From NCBI GenBank assembly GCA_024114885.1, contig CP099420.1, positions 558,001 to 622,000 of the forward strand: a stretch of DNA of 64,000 bases, read 5' to 3'. Under the pieces are notes generated by a model. That model did no database searches. It worked only from the letters and a program-made list of their open reading frames with translations, and was not told the origin of the DNA. Within the stretch, counting starts at the first letter, position 1, and each line of letters begins with the position of its first letter. The position numbers were made by a program, and so were the translations under genes. Below, in pieces: positions 52,103 to 63,254 of this stretch. This stretch comes from Septoria linicola (Eukaryota; Ascomycota; Dothideomycetes; Mycosphaerellales; Mycosphaerellaceae).

Positions 52103-53987
52103 ATGGGCTATTCCAGCTGGGTGCACAACACCAATGCGGCGGTCGCAAAGACTGCTGTGGGCAGATACTTCAGACTTGAAGGCAGTGGACATGTACGTGT
52201 TGTGTGGGTGATTGTCATCGACTCAACCTGACAAGATGACTGTCACAGCCCAAGGAACGCAAGGGAACGTACTTCTTCACCGAGATCCGAGCCGGTCTCG
52301 CCACTTTCTTCGCTATGGCATACATCATCAGCGTCAACTCCAACATCATCTCACAATCAGGCGGAACCTGTGTTTGCGATTACGAGAACTCGGCCGATGG
52401 AGTCTGCGATACCGACCCAGCGTATATGCTTTGCGTTCAAGAAATCAACCGGGACCTGGTCACTGCCACTGCAGCGATATCCGCATTGACAAGTTTCTGC
52501 ATGGGTCTTCTCGCCAATATGCCAATCGCGCTGGCGCCAGGCATGGGATTGAACGCCTACTTTGCCTACAATGTCGTTGGTTACCACGGCACTGGTACCA
52601 TTCCATACAGGACTGTCAGTCGACCTCAATGTTATTAGAACTGCTGCAGCTGATACTGACCTGAACACAGGCCCTCACGGCAGTCTTCATCGAAGGTCTG
52701 ATCTTCGTAGCTCTCACAGTCCTTGGCATGCGACAATGGCTAGCCAGGGCCATACCTCACTCTATCAAGATGGCCACCGGTGTCGGGATCGGACTGTACC
52801 TCACTCTGATCGGACTAACTTACAGCGCTGGAATCGGACTTGTTGTTGGCGGAAGCTCGACCCCACTCGAACTGGCAGGCTGTGTCCAGTCAGCTTTTGA
52901 CGAAGACGGACTGTGCCCAAGCGGCGCGAAGATGCGCAACCCTACTCTTTGGATCGGCATCTTCTGCGGCGGTATGCTCACAGTCTTCCTCATGATGTTC
53001 AAGGTCAAAGGCGCGATTATCGCTGGTATCCTGCTCGTCAGCATCATCTCCTGGCCACGGGGAACTGATGTCACCTACTTTCCCTACACGGAAACTGGCG
53101 ACTCTGGCTTCGACTTCTTCAAACAAGTCGTGACTTTCCGACCAATTAAGAATATTCTCGCTGTGCAGGACTGGAACATTGGCGAGCATGGCGGACAATT
53201 TGCAGTCGCTTTGATCACATTCCTGTACGTTGATATCCTCGATTGCACTGGTACCATGTACTCCATGGCGCAATACTGCGGAGCCATCGACGAGAAGACA
53301 CAGGATTTCGAAGGCTCAGCAATCGCATACATGGTCGACGCAGTGGGTGTCACCATCGGTTCTCTCTTCGGCAGCTCGCCCGTGACAGCCTACATTGAAT
53401 CTGGTGCTGGCATTTCTGAAGGTGGAGGCACTGGTATCACCGCGATGGTCACTGGTCTTTGCTTCTTCATCTCCATCTTCTTCGCGCCAATCTTCGCGTC
53501 GATTCCACCTTGGGCAACAGGCTGCACGCTTGTCATCGTGGGCTCGCTCATGACAAAAGCAGCAGCAGACATCAACTGGCGCTACATGGGCGATGCCGTG
53601 CCAGCTTTCCTGACTATCGCCATCATGCCTTTCACGTATTCGATCGCGTACGGCCTCATCGCTGGTATCATGAGCTACATCATCCTCAATACTGGGGTCT
53701 GGATCATTGAGAAGGTTACAGGCAGCCGCATCTCGCCCAAAGACAAGGAGCTCAAGGAGTTCTGGACCTACAAGCTGCCCGGAGGTGTCTTCCCACCTTG
53801 GCTCACACGAGCAGCCAAGGGCAAGAAGGATTTCTGGAAGCCTTACGACGATGAGGAGGCATCTCAGCCTAGCGGAAGGACGATCGAAGGCAAGACGGCT
53901 GGGTTGTTCGTTGACGAAGTCTCGCCTGATCGAAGCGCTAGCAGTAGCCAGGATGTGCAACGGGCACCAGCAGTGAAAGAACAATGA
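52103..53987 (+). CDS. azgA: Purine permease AzgA (adenine/guanine/hypoxanthine transporter)
   Basis: Exons 52103-52192, 52249-52614 and 52671-53987 (56-nt introns) give 590 residues. The protein is an AzgA-type member of the nucleobase-cation symporters: the second exon has TYFFTEIRAGLATFFAMAYIISVNSNIISQSG, the conserved NMPIALAPGMGLNAYFAY with the substrate-binding Gly-Met-Gly-Leu-Asn, and later TFLYVDILDCTGTMYSMAQYCG and GSSPVTAYIESGAGISEGGGTGITAMVTGL, the most diagnostic stretch. About fourteen membrane segments are expected. The C-terminal 60 residues are hydrophilic. It imports purines with protons across the plasma membrane and provides nitrogen. All introns are in phase 0. The nearby Dal5-like transporter, also linked to purine breakdown products, is broken. 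Confidence 0.93.
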
Positions 53988-54183
53988 GCATTGCCGAAAT
54001 GGTACGGCTCTAAGATGATGACCTGACGACATTTGTGCATAGTAAAATTCGTAATCAAGTCAAAACCTTCTCAAAATCCATCTCTTTGACTTTGCATGTA
54101 GACCTCCTTGAAGCCTGATGCTAAGTGCAGTTTGTCAATTGCACAGCCATAACAGCTGCTCCGTATGCTCAGCGCCCGCTGGA

Positions 54184-56021
54184 TCAGAAACGCCTTCCTG
54201 GTCCACCACTTTGCCAGTCACGCGGGGCGTGATCGACTGCCCAGTCGACGTTGTCGGCTTGTCTCAGGTTTTGCAAAGCGTCGGTCTGACTGTTGTTCGC
54301 TCGTGCGACGGAAGGATCAACAGACGCATAGTCGTCCAGTGGCTTGTCGATGACCTTGACTTCGTGCAGCCGACCATTCACGTCGCGATATGACAGCTGT
54401 GTGGCTGTAGTCTGGCTCGGTGGTTCGTGTCGGAGCTCAATGCCGTTGGAAGAAGTCGGACTGTGATTGCTTTTCGCCTTGATACTTGTGGCAGCGCCCG
54501 GATCAGATGAGTCCAGTGCAGTGACAGAATCATTGTACGAGCCTGCTTGTCGCATTTTCAGCATTTCATCATTCGTCATCGGCTTTTCTGGATCGATTTG
54601 TCTCGGATTGATTGGCGCTCTCGATCCATTGGATGAGGCTATGCTACTCATTGGCTTGCCGGATAGCTTGGACCAGATTCGTTGTACAAGTCCTGCCATT
54701 GCAGGCATGCATGTTGCCACAACGCTGAAGTTGCACTCAACGATGGACCAGATGACAGCGTTGTTATAATCCCATGTCGGATTGCTGGAGTGGCCGATCT
54801 TGACCAGGTATTGCAGCCGGACCTTAACTGATGTCAGCAAAGATTTGAACTGGATCGGGGAGTGAGCTCACAATGCTGCAGATTGTGACCAGCATGCCAA
54901 CCATAAAGATTGTAAGCACGCCAGTCTTCCTGCGCCAGGAAATGTTGAGCTTGAGAAAGTTGTGCAGCGGCAGGATGAATACTACCACATCGTAGCAGAT
55001 GTTCACAGCTCCAAGTGCGTATAGCTGAGCAGCACGATTCGCACACTTTCCCTTGTGCAAGCCGTCCCAGTAATTCCAAGAGTAAGCTACTGGTGTGCAG
55101 AGGAAAATTTCTGCAAACACAAATGCGGCGATCGTGACCACATGGACAGCGACGAGGAACCAGCATGTTCGTCGGAACCATATCGAGACAGAGTCTTCAG
55201 CCCAGATGCGTAGATACAGCTGGAGTATCGAAATCTTCGTGAGCATGACCAACACAGTGTAGACGATCGTGAAGGCAAAGAAGTACTACGCCATTGTCAG
55301 TGGAATGACACTCGGCAGTGTCTGGTGTAGCTGACCTTGAGGAACAACGTGATCTGCAGTGGTGACAAAGTGTAGTTATCTGCGCCGAGTCCGTTGTCTG
55401 TCATCAACTGCACGAGCGTATTCAGCGGTATGAGGAGCGCCATGCATGCTAGGATTGTCCAATCATCGGTACCATATCCGCTGCCGTGAAGTCTTTCCGG
55501 CCGAGCAATGAATCGAGCAGCAACAAAAAGGCATGCTAGACCGAACAGCGACCAGGTGACGCGCCGTGTTGGTGCTGCCGTCGTACGCGTCGTGGCACCA
55601 CATAACGTCTTCGAGATTCTTTCCACGACTGCCAATCGTCAACAGAGCGCACTTTGGATGGAAGGGAACACTTGCGTAGCTGGTCGGGTACAGTGCAGTT
55701 GGAGAAGAGACATGCTGATATGTCGCTGGTAAGATTGGCATTAGAGCACATGCACGATGGCTCATTGAGCGAACAAGCGTATTCTGGAAATGCTTGCACA
55801 TAGCAGAGACCCTGCGAAGCGACATTAGCAAGTCTGTTGAGCAAGATTGTGGCATCGTGTGGGCGCCCTACACCACATCTTGGTAAGCTGAGGTCTGCAA
55901 GCTCGGCTAGCCCATTTTCTTGTTGTATAGCCGTTTCGTTGGCCTGACGCGTAGCGAGGTGAGTACTGCAGCTTGCAACGTTACTCAACAAGAACACCAC
56001 GACGCTGAACAGGAAGCGCAT
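54184..56021 (-). CDS. CFEM-domain receptor, Pth11-like
   Basis: Five exons on the minus strand: 56021-55872, 55811-55672, 55618-55336, 55285-54872 and 54822-54184, 541 residues. A signal peptide (MRFLFSVVVFLLSNVASC) is followed by a CFEM domain. The first intron (60 nt, a multiple of three, so the frame stays open) joins LSLPRCG to GLCYVQAFPEYACSLNEPSC; only then is the cysteine spacing right. The second intron has a weak GTGTTC donor but restores DQLRKISKTLCG. Seven membrane helices of the fungal rhodopsin-like type follow (DDWTILACMALLIPLNT; YFFAFTIVYTVLVMLTKISILQLYLRIW; IFLCTPVAYSWNYWDG..GKCAN; SIVRLQYLVKIG). The tail of 170 residues is disordered. CFEM-GPCRs sense surface cues in plant-pathogenic fungi; the ligand is unknown. 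Confidence 0.85.
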
Positions 56022-57881
56022 GCTGTCTGGTACAGCTGAAGTCGTGCTGTGAGACCGAAAGAGCGTAGACACACAGGCCGCTGGACGGGCGTGCCATCGC
56101 TTCCTACTTCACCACCATGGTAGTGGAGCACGATGCGCTCATAGGAGACAGAACGTATGTGCTTGGGCGCGGTTTCAGCTGTATTCTTGTGATCAAGCTC
56201 ATGCGAAGTTGGCATCCCTGGTATATGGTTCGAGTCGAACAGCGCTTGTGCTATTCGCACGCCATGCGAGTCATCCGACGGGCGTCAAATGGCATCACAG
56301 GACGTGAAGCAAAGATGCAAGATTTCGGAAGACAGGGCCCATGATTCATGTGTCGGCTCCATGGTCCCATATATCCGATCGCTTGCTGCTCGTGGTGTAG
56401 GACTGCTTACCCTGCTCGACGTAGTCACGAAGCTTCTGCGTATTGGAGGCGCTACCGGTTCGATTTGTTGCAGGACCTGAAAATTTGAGATGCATAGCAA
56501 AATATTCGTGCACAGTGTGCAGAAACTGCCTTAACGTGGTTGATTTCAGGGCGGCATGATCCACTTCTCCTTGTGTGCTAAGATAGATATAGCGTATATC
56601 TTGCGTTCTATTGCTGGTTCACAAACCCATCACAGTACGCCAAAGATCCCCTCATGATCGTCTCCTGGACCTGCAGCTGGTTGGTGAACGCATCGCGCGC
56701 CGCATCGTCAGTGTTACAGGCATCACCCTCGTAGCAGACGGCATGATTTCTCGCCCAGCTGCGATGCACTTCGATAGACTGAAGGAAGGCGGAACATAGA
56801 GATGGTACCAAGATGCACCTCATGAACACCATATTGAAGATGTACTTGCTGTCGGCTGTTCTGATCAAAGGATTGGGAAGGAAAGAAGACGAAAGGCGAG
56901 AAGAGTTGTTTCGGGCCGCCAAGACGCCACTGGCGTGGGGTGACAGGCAAAGTACAAGAACGAGTGGCAGCCCGTACTTGGAAGACTCCCTGTTGTTCTA
57001 TGCGAGACTATCTCCAAACGGCCGGCGGCTTAGATGATGGCCAGTTGCGCTCATAACGCCTCAGCTGTCGTCTCAAACATTGGAGACAGGTGTAGCAACA
57101 GCCACTTGTATATCGTCCTGAAAACGTGCCATCCATTCTTGCGGATAGCGTCGCGCTCACGCGAGACTCACGCGTCGACATCAGCTGCCTCTGGACCGCA
57201 CATTGCATCGGACCACCCAACTGCTCTTCACATCTTGTCCCATCGTTTGTAGATCAGGCTCAAAATGGACTCAAGACGCGTGACATTGTCGCACAATGGG
57301 CTTGGAAGATGGCCGTCCTTTCTGGGCGTGGATGGCTGCAGCAGAACCCAAATGTCGCTCAAACACAGAGATCTTCTGCTACGGTCTGCGGACCACGAGT
57401 ATACATAGCACTTGCAGAACAATCGTCCTGCTAATTAGTACAATATGAGGACTAGGCACAATACCCGGACATTACCTGCCCAATAGCTGAGGTCGAGTAG
57501 ACGAGGCTGCAGGATTCCGCCTGCCATGCAATGCAGCATTCCATCTTGTGCAAGAGGATATCAGAGCAGAAAATGCCTTCGGTCGATCGACGCTCAATCT
57601 ACTACGATCATCCAGTGCACGAGCGTACGGATAGCTCTGTTCCAAGCTCAATTCACTTGAGTGATCAGTCAGAGTTCAATAGTGAACCTCACTTCACTTC
57701 ACTTGACTGACGTTGGTGTCGGAGGCAGCAGGTAGTGGCTGCCTGGCCACATGCACTTGCTCACTTGGTATCCAGCCAACCCACTAGTCATCGGACCAAG
57801 ATCAACATCGTCCGGCACTGTCAACCACACACACACCTTGAAAACATCTACTTGCTTGACCTCAATCCAAGCCTTTCGGTC
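56022..57881. other. Intergenic, 1.86 kb, divergent promoter region
   Basis: Lies between the receptor gene and the first F-box gene. One candidate small ORF is listed separately (56608-56832). A pentanucleotide run CTTCA (CACTTCACTTCACTTGAC, about 57690-57707) repeats in reverse complement the TGAAG motif seen at 34114. Other frames are short and without motifs. Confidence 0.4.
56608..56832 (-). CDS. Weak candidate for a small secreted protein, 74 residues
   Basis: From an ATG at 56832 the frame gives MVFMRCILVPSLCSAFLQSIE, a possible signal peptide, then a mature part with cysteines (HAVCYEGDACNTDDAARDAF, AYCDGFVNQQ). Five cysteines in 74 residues is more than neighbouring frames have. The frame also extends upstream without an ATG that makes sense. 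No family is recognised and no intron supports it, so this may be chance. Confidence 0.22.
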   Translation of the reverse strand: MVFMRCILVPSLCSAFLQSIEVHRSWARNHAVCYEGDACNTDDAARDAFTNQLQVQETIMRGSLAYCDGFVNQQ

Positions 57882-59051
57882 ATGGCAACACCACCCAACG
57901 CACCGAGCGTGCAAACGCAGATTCTCCATGTCATAGCAAGTACACCAACACTCACTGGAATACCTGTCGAGGTCTTTGAGCTCATTGCGTCACACGTGGA
58001 CGAGGCAGCACTTCGATCGCTCCGCTTGACCTGCCATACTTCAGCTGCCAAAGTATTACACACGTATGCCAAAGCACATTTCAATTCGCGCTCGATCTTG
58101 CTTTACGATAAGGACAGCATTGACGATGCCATCCGCGCCGTGGAGCATGCGGAGTTCGGAGGGCACCTCAAGAATTTGACAATATACATTGACCGAATCG
58201 ATGTATAGTCTCAAAAGGGGCCGCCAGAGATGGCTTTGTCTATGCCTTCAGAGACAGACGTCTTGAGTGTCGATCACGACGACTGCCACAAAGCTCTTCT
58301 GCATCTGTTCCGCGTGATACAACAGCAAGTTGTTGGATTGCGCTTGACGCTTTTCAACCAGAACAGCGTCGTAGAGAGGCGCTACTCCAAGCTGGATCAT
58401 TATCGCGAGAAGTGGCATGCAAGCTTCCTTCCACCATCCTTGGATGACCTTACATCACTTGAACTGATTGCGGAGGCAGTCCAGGCAAGCAACGTCAGGA
58501 TCCATGAACTTGTGGTCCGAACCGGCAGGGGGGTGCCTTCACAGAGCTTGACAGAGAAGAGTAGCTGCTATCTCCTCCGCGAAATATTGGAGCACGTACA
58601 GCGACTCGAAATGTGCATCGATGTTGATCAATCCTCACCAAAGAGATCTGGGAATTTCAAGCAATCGGCCGAAACATTCTTCCGTACAGTGTCCAATGCG
58701 CCGCATTTGCGATCCCTTGTCGTAGCATTCAGAGAAGAGAGCGATGGTGGAGTCCCACTCAGCTCTCAATATCTTCTGGAAAATCAGTATCCGCTGCTGC
58801 AGCATCTGTTGTTGAAGTCAACTTGGTTGCCAATGGGAGATCTACAGGCTTTCGTGCAGCGACATCCTCAGCTCTGCACACTCGGCCTCAGGAATGTGGA
58901 CTTCATGCGTGGTAGCTTCAGCGATGACTTGTTGGGGGACTTCGACGTCCAGGACGAAAGCGACATTCATGGTCCGGTGCGACAGCTGATTGGGCTGCCT
59001 GGGGAGTACCACAGACTCTGGTCGGATGACATTGCACTGAGAGCAGATTGA
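57882..59051 (+). pseudogene. F-box-like protein gene with an in-frame stop (first of a tandem pair)
   Basis: The frame from the ATG at 57882 reaches a TAG at 58206-58208 after 108 codons and continues in the same frame for 281 more codons to 59051. The first part has an F-box-like start, LTGIPVEVFELIASHVDEAALRSLRLTCHTSA, and KNLTIYIDRIDV; the second continues with SKLDHYREKWHASFLPPSLDDLTSLELIAEAVQASNVRIHELVV and an LRR-like end (HLRSLVVAF, HPQLCTLGLRNVDF). The layout matches the neighbour at 59704. No intron of reasonable length removes the TAG (the nearest GT-AG pair in phase is 27 nt). A C-to-T change of CAG would explain it. If real, translation would stop after the F-box region. Confidence 0.7.
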
Positions 59052-59703
59052 TTGCGGCAAGGTTGAATTTACTTGGAGCGCCGTTGGCTGTGCTTCGTGG
59101 TACGGCACATAGTAAACCTGCTTATCGTGTTATCACAAATCTAGCAGGTCTTCATTGTGGGGGATCAAGTCTCAAGGCTATACCATTCTGAGTACCTCAA
59201 AGCACAACAGTGGAGCATTGGTTTTTGTTCTCTATCTATTTTGAATCGTTCTTGCCATGTCTCTCGCGCCATGCCCTTATTCTCCATCACAGATCTTGTA
59301 ATGCTTGGAGGGAGGTACTGCGGGATGCTGAACAGTCCACGTCTTCTACTCAGACAGTGCAATTGCTTCACCTTCTTTCCCGTCATGACGTGGTCCCCCA
59401 ACCTTCTGGTAGTCTCTCGACTAGAGAGTTCCATGCATGACATGGCGAAGGCTGCATCCAGAAGCGTGGTGTGTTCCAGCACAGCTGAGATCGATTTCAA
59501 GAACGCGTGCGTTTGCTAATTTGGTATCTGCTCAGCCGCGCATGAATTGCAATAGACAAAGTGAAGCTGCAGGCAAGTAGACCCCACTTGCCTTCCGTCG
59601 TGCCTGCACGTTTTGTGAACATCCGACGTCAACGCTTCACTTGACCGCACTGCACTTTCCCAACTTCGATCCCATTTGATTCAGACTCAAATCGTTCATC
59701 AAA
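59052..59703. other. Intergenic between the F-box genes, 652 bp
   Basis: Two frames of 111-120 codons overlap on opposite strands (59157-59519) without recognisable content. No repeat is seen. Confidence 0.4.
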
Positions 59704-60908
59704 ATGCTAGCCATCGTCAAGCAACTGTACCGACTTGCACTTGGCGACAATAATCCCACGAAAGTCTTCCCGCTGCTGAACCTCGAGCCGGAGTTGTTCG
59801 AAATAGTCGCCAACAACCTCGACAAGCGGAGCATTGCCAACCTCCGACTTACCAGCAGAGCATGCGCAGCCAACACCGAGAAGACGTTCAAGGAGGCCTG
59901 CTGCACCAGTATACTATGCCTACTCTGGGATGAGCAAAGCCTCACGCTCCTGGTTGAGCTCTCGGCAAACGCAAATTATGGATCGGCTGTCAAAACCATC
60001 ACAATCTGCATCAACGAGTACCCTGATCCGGACGCCCCGGAACACTTCTCAAGCGTTGAAAATCTGGAGCCCGAGATACTCCAGCTATGCCTGAGTTCAA
60101 GAAAAGCATTTGATGTGCTCAGAGCCTCAGATCAAGACTTCTACCTACTAAAGGAAGCATTCACCAACTTCAAGAGATACGATAGGCTTGAAAAAGTCAA
60201 GCTAGCAGATGAGCAAGAGTTCCATACTCAATGCGGCAGCATCGGGCGGCTATCGCCGCATCTCTGGAGCAAGGCACAGGACAAAGTGCCAGTGGCACAC
60301 CCAGACGAGTGGAATCGTCGACCGTTCGAACTCGTGATCCATGCTCTTGCTGGCAGTGAGCTCCAGCCCGAGTCTCTTTCCGCCTCCCAACTTCAAGAAA
60401 CGGGTCTAGAATGGTGCGTAGATGTTGGTGATGGTGTGGACTCTAAGCTGGCAACTTCTACCAAGACCTGAGTTTTGTTTGTGGGGCGCTGAGGTACCTA
60501 GAGCTAGATGTCTGGCTCGAGGTTGACAGCGAGCTGAACAGCTTCTTCGGTGCTTTGTGCTCTGCGGAGCGACTAGAAACGCTGGTGCTCTTCATCAAAA
60601 ACGGCGACGACCATGGAACCGGAGTCTCCCTTTACGGTCCAGACGTTGACAGCAGAATCATCCGAAAGGTCATGGGGCAGAGTCTACCGGCATTGCTCAT
60701 GCTAGACATCAAGTGCACGACATTCCTACGTGAGCGCATGGATATGAGCGATCTTCTCGGTGTCGCCGCAAGAAACAAAAACCTCGACACACTGGCCTTG
60801 GAAGGCTTGGAGCTGGTCGGGTTCGAGGACCCTACCAACAAAAACGCGGAGGATCGTCTCGAGGAATTGCTCGGCATTGAGGTGGTACTGTTCACTCCAA
60901 TATGCTAG
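59704..60908 (+). CDS. F-box-like protein (second of a tandem pair)
   Basis: The first frame runs from the ATG at 59704 to a stop at 60471 (255 residues): FPLLNLEPELFEIVANNLDKRSIANLRLTSRACAAN is the F-box-like motif. The LRR-like continuation (YQDLSFVCGALRYLELDVWL, ERLETLVLFIKNGDD, NKNLDTLALEGLEL) is in another frame down to 60908. A 48-nt intron, donor GTCTAG after ...LQET and acceptor CTAAG, would join the two in phase (AGNFYQDLS), but the donor is unusual and a frameshift is the alternative. The gene resembles the one 652 bp upstream in F-box position, length and LRR-like end. F-box proteins of this type link substrates to SCF ligases; the target is unknown. Confidence 0.65.
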
Positions 60909-61156
60909 CGGGTGGTACTGGCTTAGGCGGGCCACCTTGAGAACAGGCGTTCTCTGCTTGTGAGACCGCTTGCAGGAGAGTAATCGTGGAGCGCGATCAA
61001 GCTCGGCGACTGATTCATATACTGCGCAGACCAAGAGACCCCTGCAGCAGAACCAAATGTCCTCTCTTAATGGAGCGATTGGTGCCCTAGCCAGCCGGAT
61101 GAGAAGGAGAAGACCACCCACAGCCAGCTTACTTTGTCGCACGTCTACCAATCTTT

Positions 61157-63016
61157 TCATGTCCCGGCATACGGCCTCCTCTTATCCTCCTCCGCCCACT
61201 CTTCAAATGCACTCTTCGCCAACTCCTTCATCTGCCTAATGTCCTCCTCATCCTCCAATCCAGCTTTCAGCTTATCCCTCCAGATAGCCAACATCCCAGC
61301 CACTTCGGGATCCTCACATATCAATTCGTAGTGCTTGATCATCCTGCTCGTGTCCTTTCCTGAACTCATGAACAGGCCTGGTCCGTTGGTCGCGAGTAGG
61401 ACCCAGATCAGATTCTGCAATACATCTGATCCGCGCTTCATGCGCTGCATAGACTTGACTGTTTGCGAGAGTGTAGATGACTTCGCTCGGTAGACCTGTG
61501 ACTCGCTCGGCGAAGCGATACCGAGCTTTTTCGCGAATTTTGCAATAGTCTTCTGAATATCGTCGAACGTCTTCGCTTCGTCTACTGCTTTTTGCAGCTT
61601 ATCAACTTCTCGTTTTCGCGATTTGTCGTTCAAGAAGCCTTGTTCTCTCGCGAATGATATCGTGCTCGGTACTGTGTCAGATTTGAAGTGCGTAGTGAGG
61701 AAATCTTGAAGATGTTGCTTTAGTGTAGCGTCCTGGACTTCTAGCGTTCCGGCTGCGAAGCAATGGATAGGGAACCATAGTCGAGCTTCCACGAGTTCGA
61801 GGAATTGGCCATTTCGCTCGCTTTCTAGCTCATTGAGGCAGTTCTGCGCCGTTGCTTCTAGGTCTTTAGCGAAGGTGCTGAGAATAAGGAGATCTGCTAG
61901 TTCCGCTGTATGCGGGACGTCGAAGTCGGAGTGTTGTAATTGTCGGACCACATTCGCAGGAGTGGCTGCTGTGGGCTCTGTCCGCCAGATTATTCCTGCT
62001 CGAGTGCCGACGGCCATCTTCATGGCATCTAGCTCATCTTGCAGCGTCTCGGGAAGGACTATCAGCGTCGAATCTTTGGCTGTCTTGCTACTTTGTGTTG
62101 TACCTGCAGCGTTCTGACTGATGTTGAAGAATAGTGGTCGTAGGCTCGGCGTCTCCGTCTTCCCAAACTCTGATGTTATGCTAGCTTCCAGTGCAGCCCT
62201 GCCACTCGAGTCGTTGCTAAAGCCTTCAGTGGTCTCATGAAGCGCATGATAGCCATTTGACTTGAGCTCTGCTACCAGACTTGCGACACGAGCGTTACGT
62301 TGTGCTGCGTCTCGCTCTGCTGCAACCTCGTGATGGCCTTGAGGAACGTAGATGACCCGTTTGCCGGAGTATTTCACCTCACCACCTTTACCAGCTGTAG
62401 CTTCAGTCGCAAGAGCTGCCACTATCGGCAAGGGTATGCTAGGTCCTAGTATTGAGCTGAGGTCACAGATGTCCAGCCCTGCGTCCGATGTGGCGTTGTG
62501 TACTTGTGTCCTGATCTCCTCAGAATACTGATAGCTGCATAGATAGGACGTAGAGTCCACATCTATGATCACACGTGGCCAGTCCTTTCCTGAGTACTCC
62601 TCAATCAGGCGGTCCAAGCTATCGTATCTGATGTCTTGCTCCCGAGCAAAAGCGTGAAGGTCAACAGCCAACCGCAAAGCTCGCTCCTTGAGAGTAGCAG
62701 CTATGTTCTCGATCAGCGGATGAGGTATGATGTAGCGACCATCAGCACTATAGTACAGCTGCGAGTCCAGCTGATCAAGAATGATGTTCTCGCTACTCTG
62801 CTCGATGCCTAGGATATAAGTCAAGCTCGACCTATCAATCTTCTGGTCGTGTCGCTCAACTAGTGCTTTGAAGTAAGTCAAGACCTCTGCAGAGTTCTTC
62901 AAATTGTTTTTCGAGAAGCTCCTGACTACTGGTGGCCGACCATTAGTAGATAAGGCGAGTGGAGGGAAATTGGCCACCAGCTTTTCGATATCTGAAGGAG
63001 CAAAGATTGATCCCAT
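61157..63016 (-). CDS. Conserved hypothetical protein, 619 residues
   Basis: One frame from an ATG at 63016. The N-terminal 160 residues look like successive winged-helix units (VLTYFKALVERHDQKIDRSSLTYILGIEQ; LDSQLYYSADGRYIIPHPLIENIAATLKERALRLAVDLHAFAREQDIRYDSLDRLIEEY). A strand-rich middle part (GKRVIYVPQGHHEVAAERDAAQRNARVASLVAELKSNGYHALHE) and a helical C-terminal half follow. The order of winged helices, a VIYVP strand and NGYHAL recalls UFL1, the E3 enzyme for UFM1, but identity is too weak to claim and UFM1 is absent from most fungi. No signal peptide or membrane segment. I leave the function open. It shares a 238-bp promoter with the mitochondrial ribosomal protein gene. Confidence 0.7.
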   Translation of the reverse strand: MGSIFAPSDIEKLVANFPPLALSTNGRPPVVRSFSKNNLKNSAEVLTYFKALVERHDQKIDRSSLTYILGIEQSSENIILDQLDSQLYYSADGRYIIPHPLIENIAATLKERALRLAVDLHAFAREQDIRYDSLDRLIEEYSGKDWPRVIIDVDSTSYLCSYQYSEEIRTQVHNATSDAGLDICDLSSILGPSIPLPIVAALATEATAGKGGEVKYSGKRVIYVPQGHHEVAAERDAAQRNARVASLVAELKSNGYHALHETTEGFSNDSSGRAALEASITSEFGKTETPSLRPLFFNISQNAAGTTQSSKTAKDSTLIVLPETLQDELDAMKMAVGTRAGIIWRTEPTAATPANVVRQLQHSDFDVPHTAELADLLILSTFAKDLEATAQNCLNELESERNGQFLELVEARLWFPIHCFAAGTLEVQDATLKQHLQDFLTTHFKSDTVPSTISFAREQGFLNDKSRKREVDKLQKAVDEAKTFDDIQKTIAKFAKKLGIASPSESQVYRAKSSTLSQTVKSMQRMKRGSDVLQNLIWVLLATNGPGLFMSSGKDTSRMIKHYELICEDPEVAGMLAIWRDKLKAGLEDEEDIRQMKELAKSAFEEWAEEDKRRPYAGT

Positions 63017-63254
63017 CGTCAGGGTCTGTTTCGAGCAAGTAGAGTATGACGAGTCAGCTACTGTGCTGAGCCTTCAAACTCCCTCGAAATTAAGTGTGAT
63101 AGACACTGTTGACCAAAATCAGGGAAACTACATTTACGTCGCTGGCGCGAACAAGCTTTCGGTTTCGGACGCCGACCATGAGCCGATCTCCTCGACCTCG
63201 AATGCATCTCCATATTGAACGCCTTTTATTGTCGCATACCACATCACCGCCATT
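63017..63254. promoter_or_regulatory. Short bidirectional promoter
   Basis: Only 238 bp separate the outward-facing starts of the 619-residue protein gene and the uS14m gene, so both promoters overlap. No clear TATA box or palindrome is seen. Confidence 0.5.

Noticed and set aside
56226..56246. GGTTCGAGT motif resembling a tRNA T-loop
   Set aside because: The flanking bases do not pair as a T-arm and no acceptor stem or anticodon arm is found upstream.
58206..58232. A 27-nt GT-AG intron that would remove the in-frame TAG of the F-box gene
   Set aside because: Far shorter than any other intron in the window and without a branch site.
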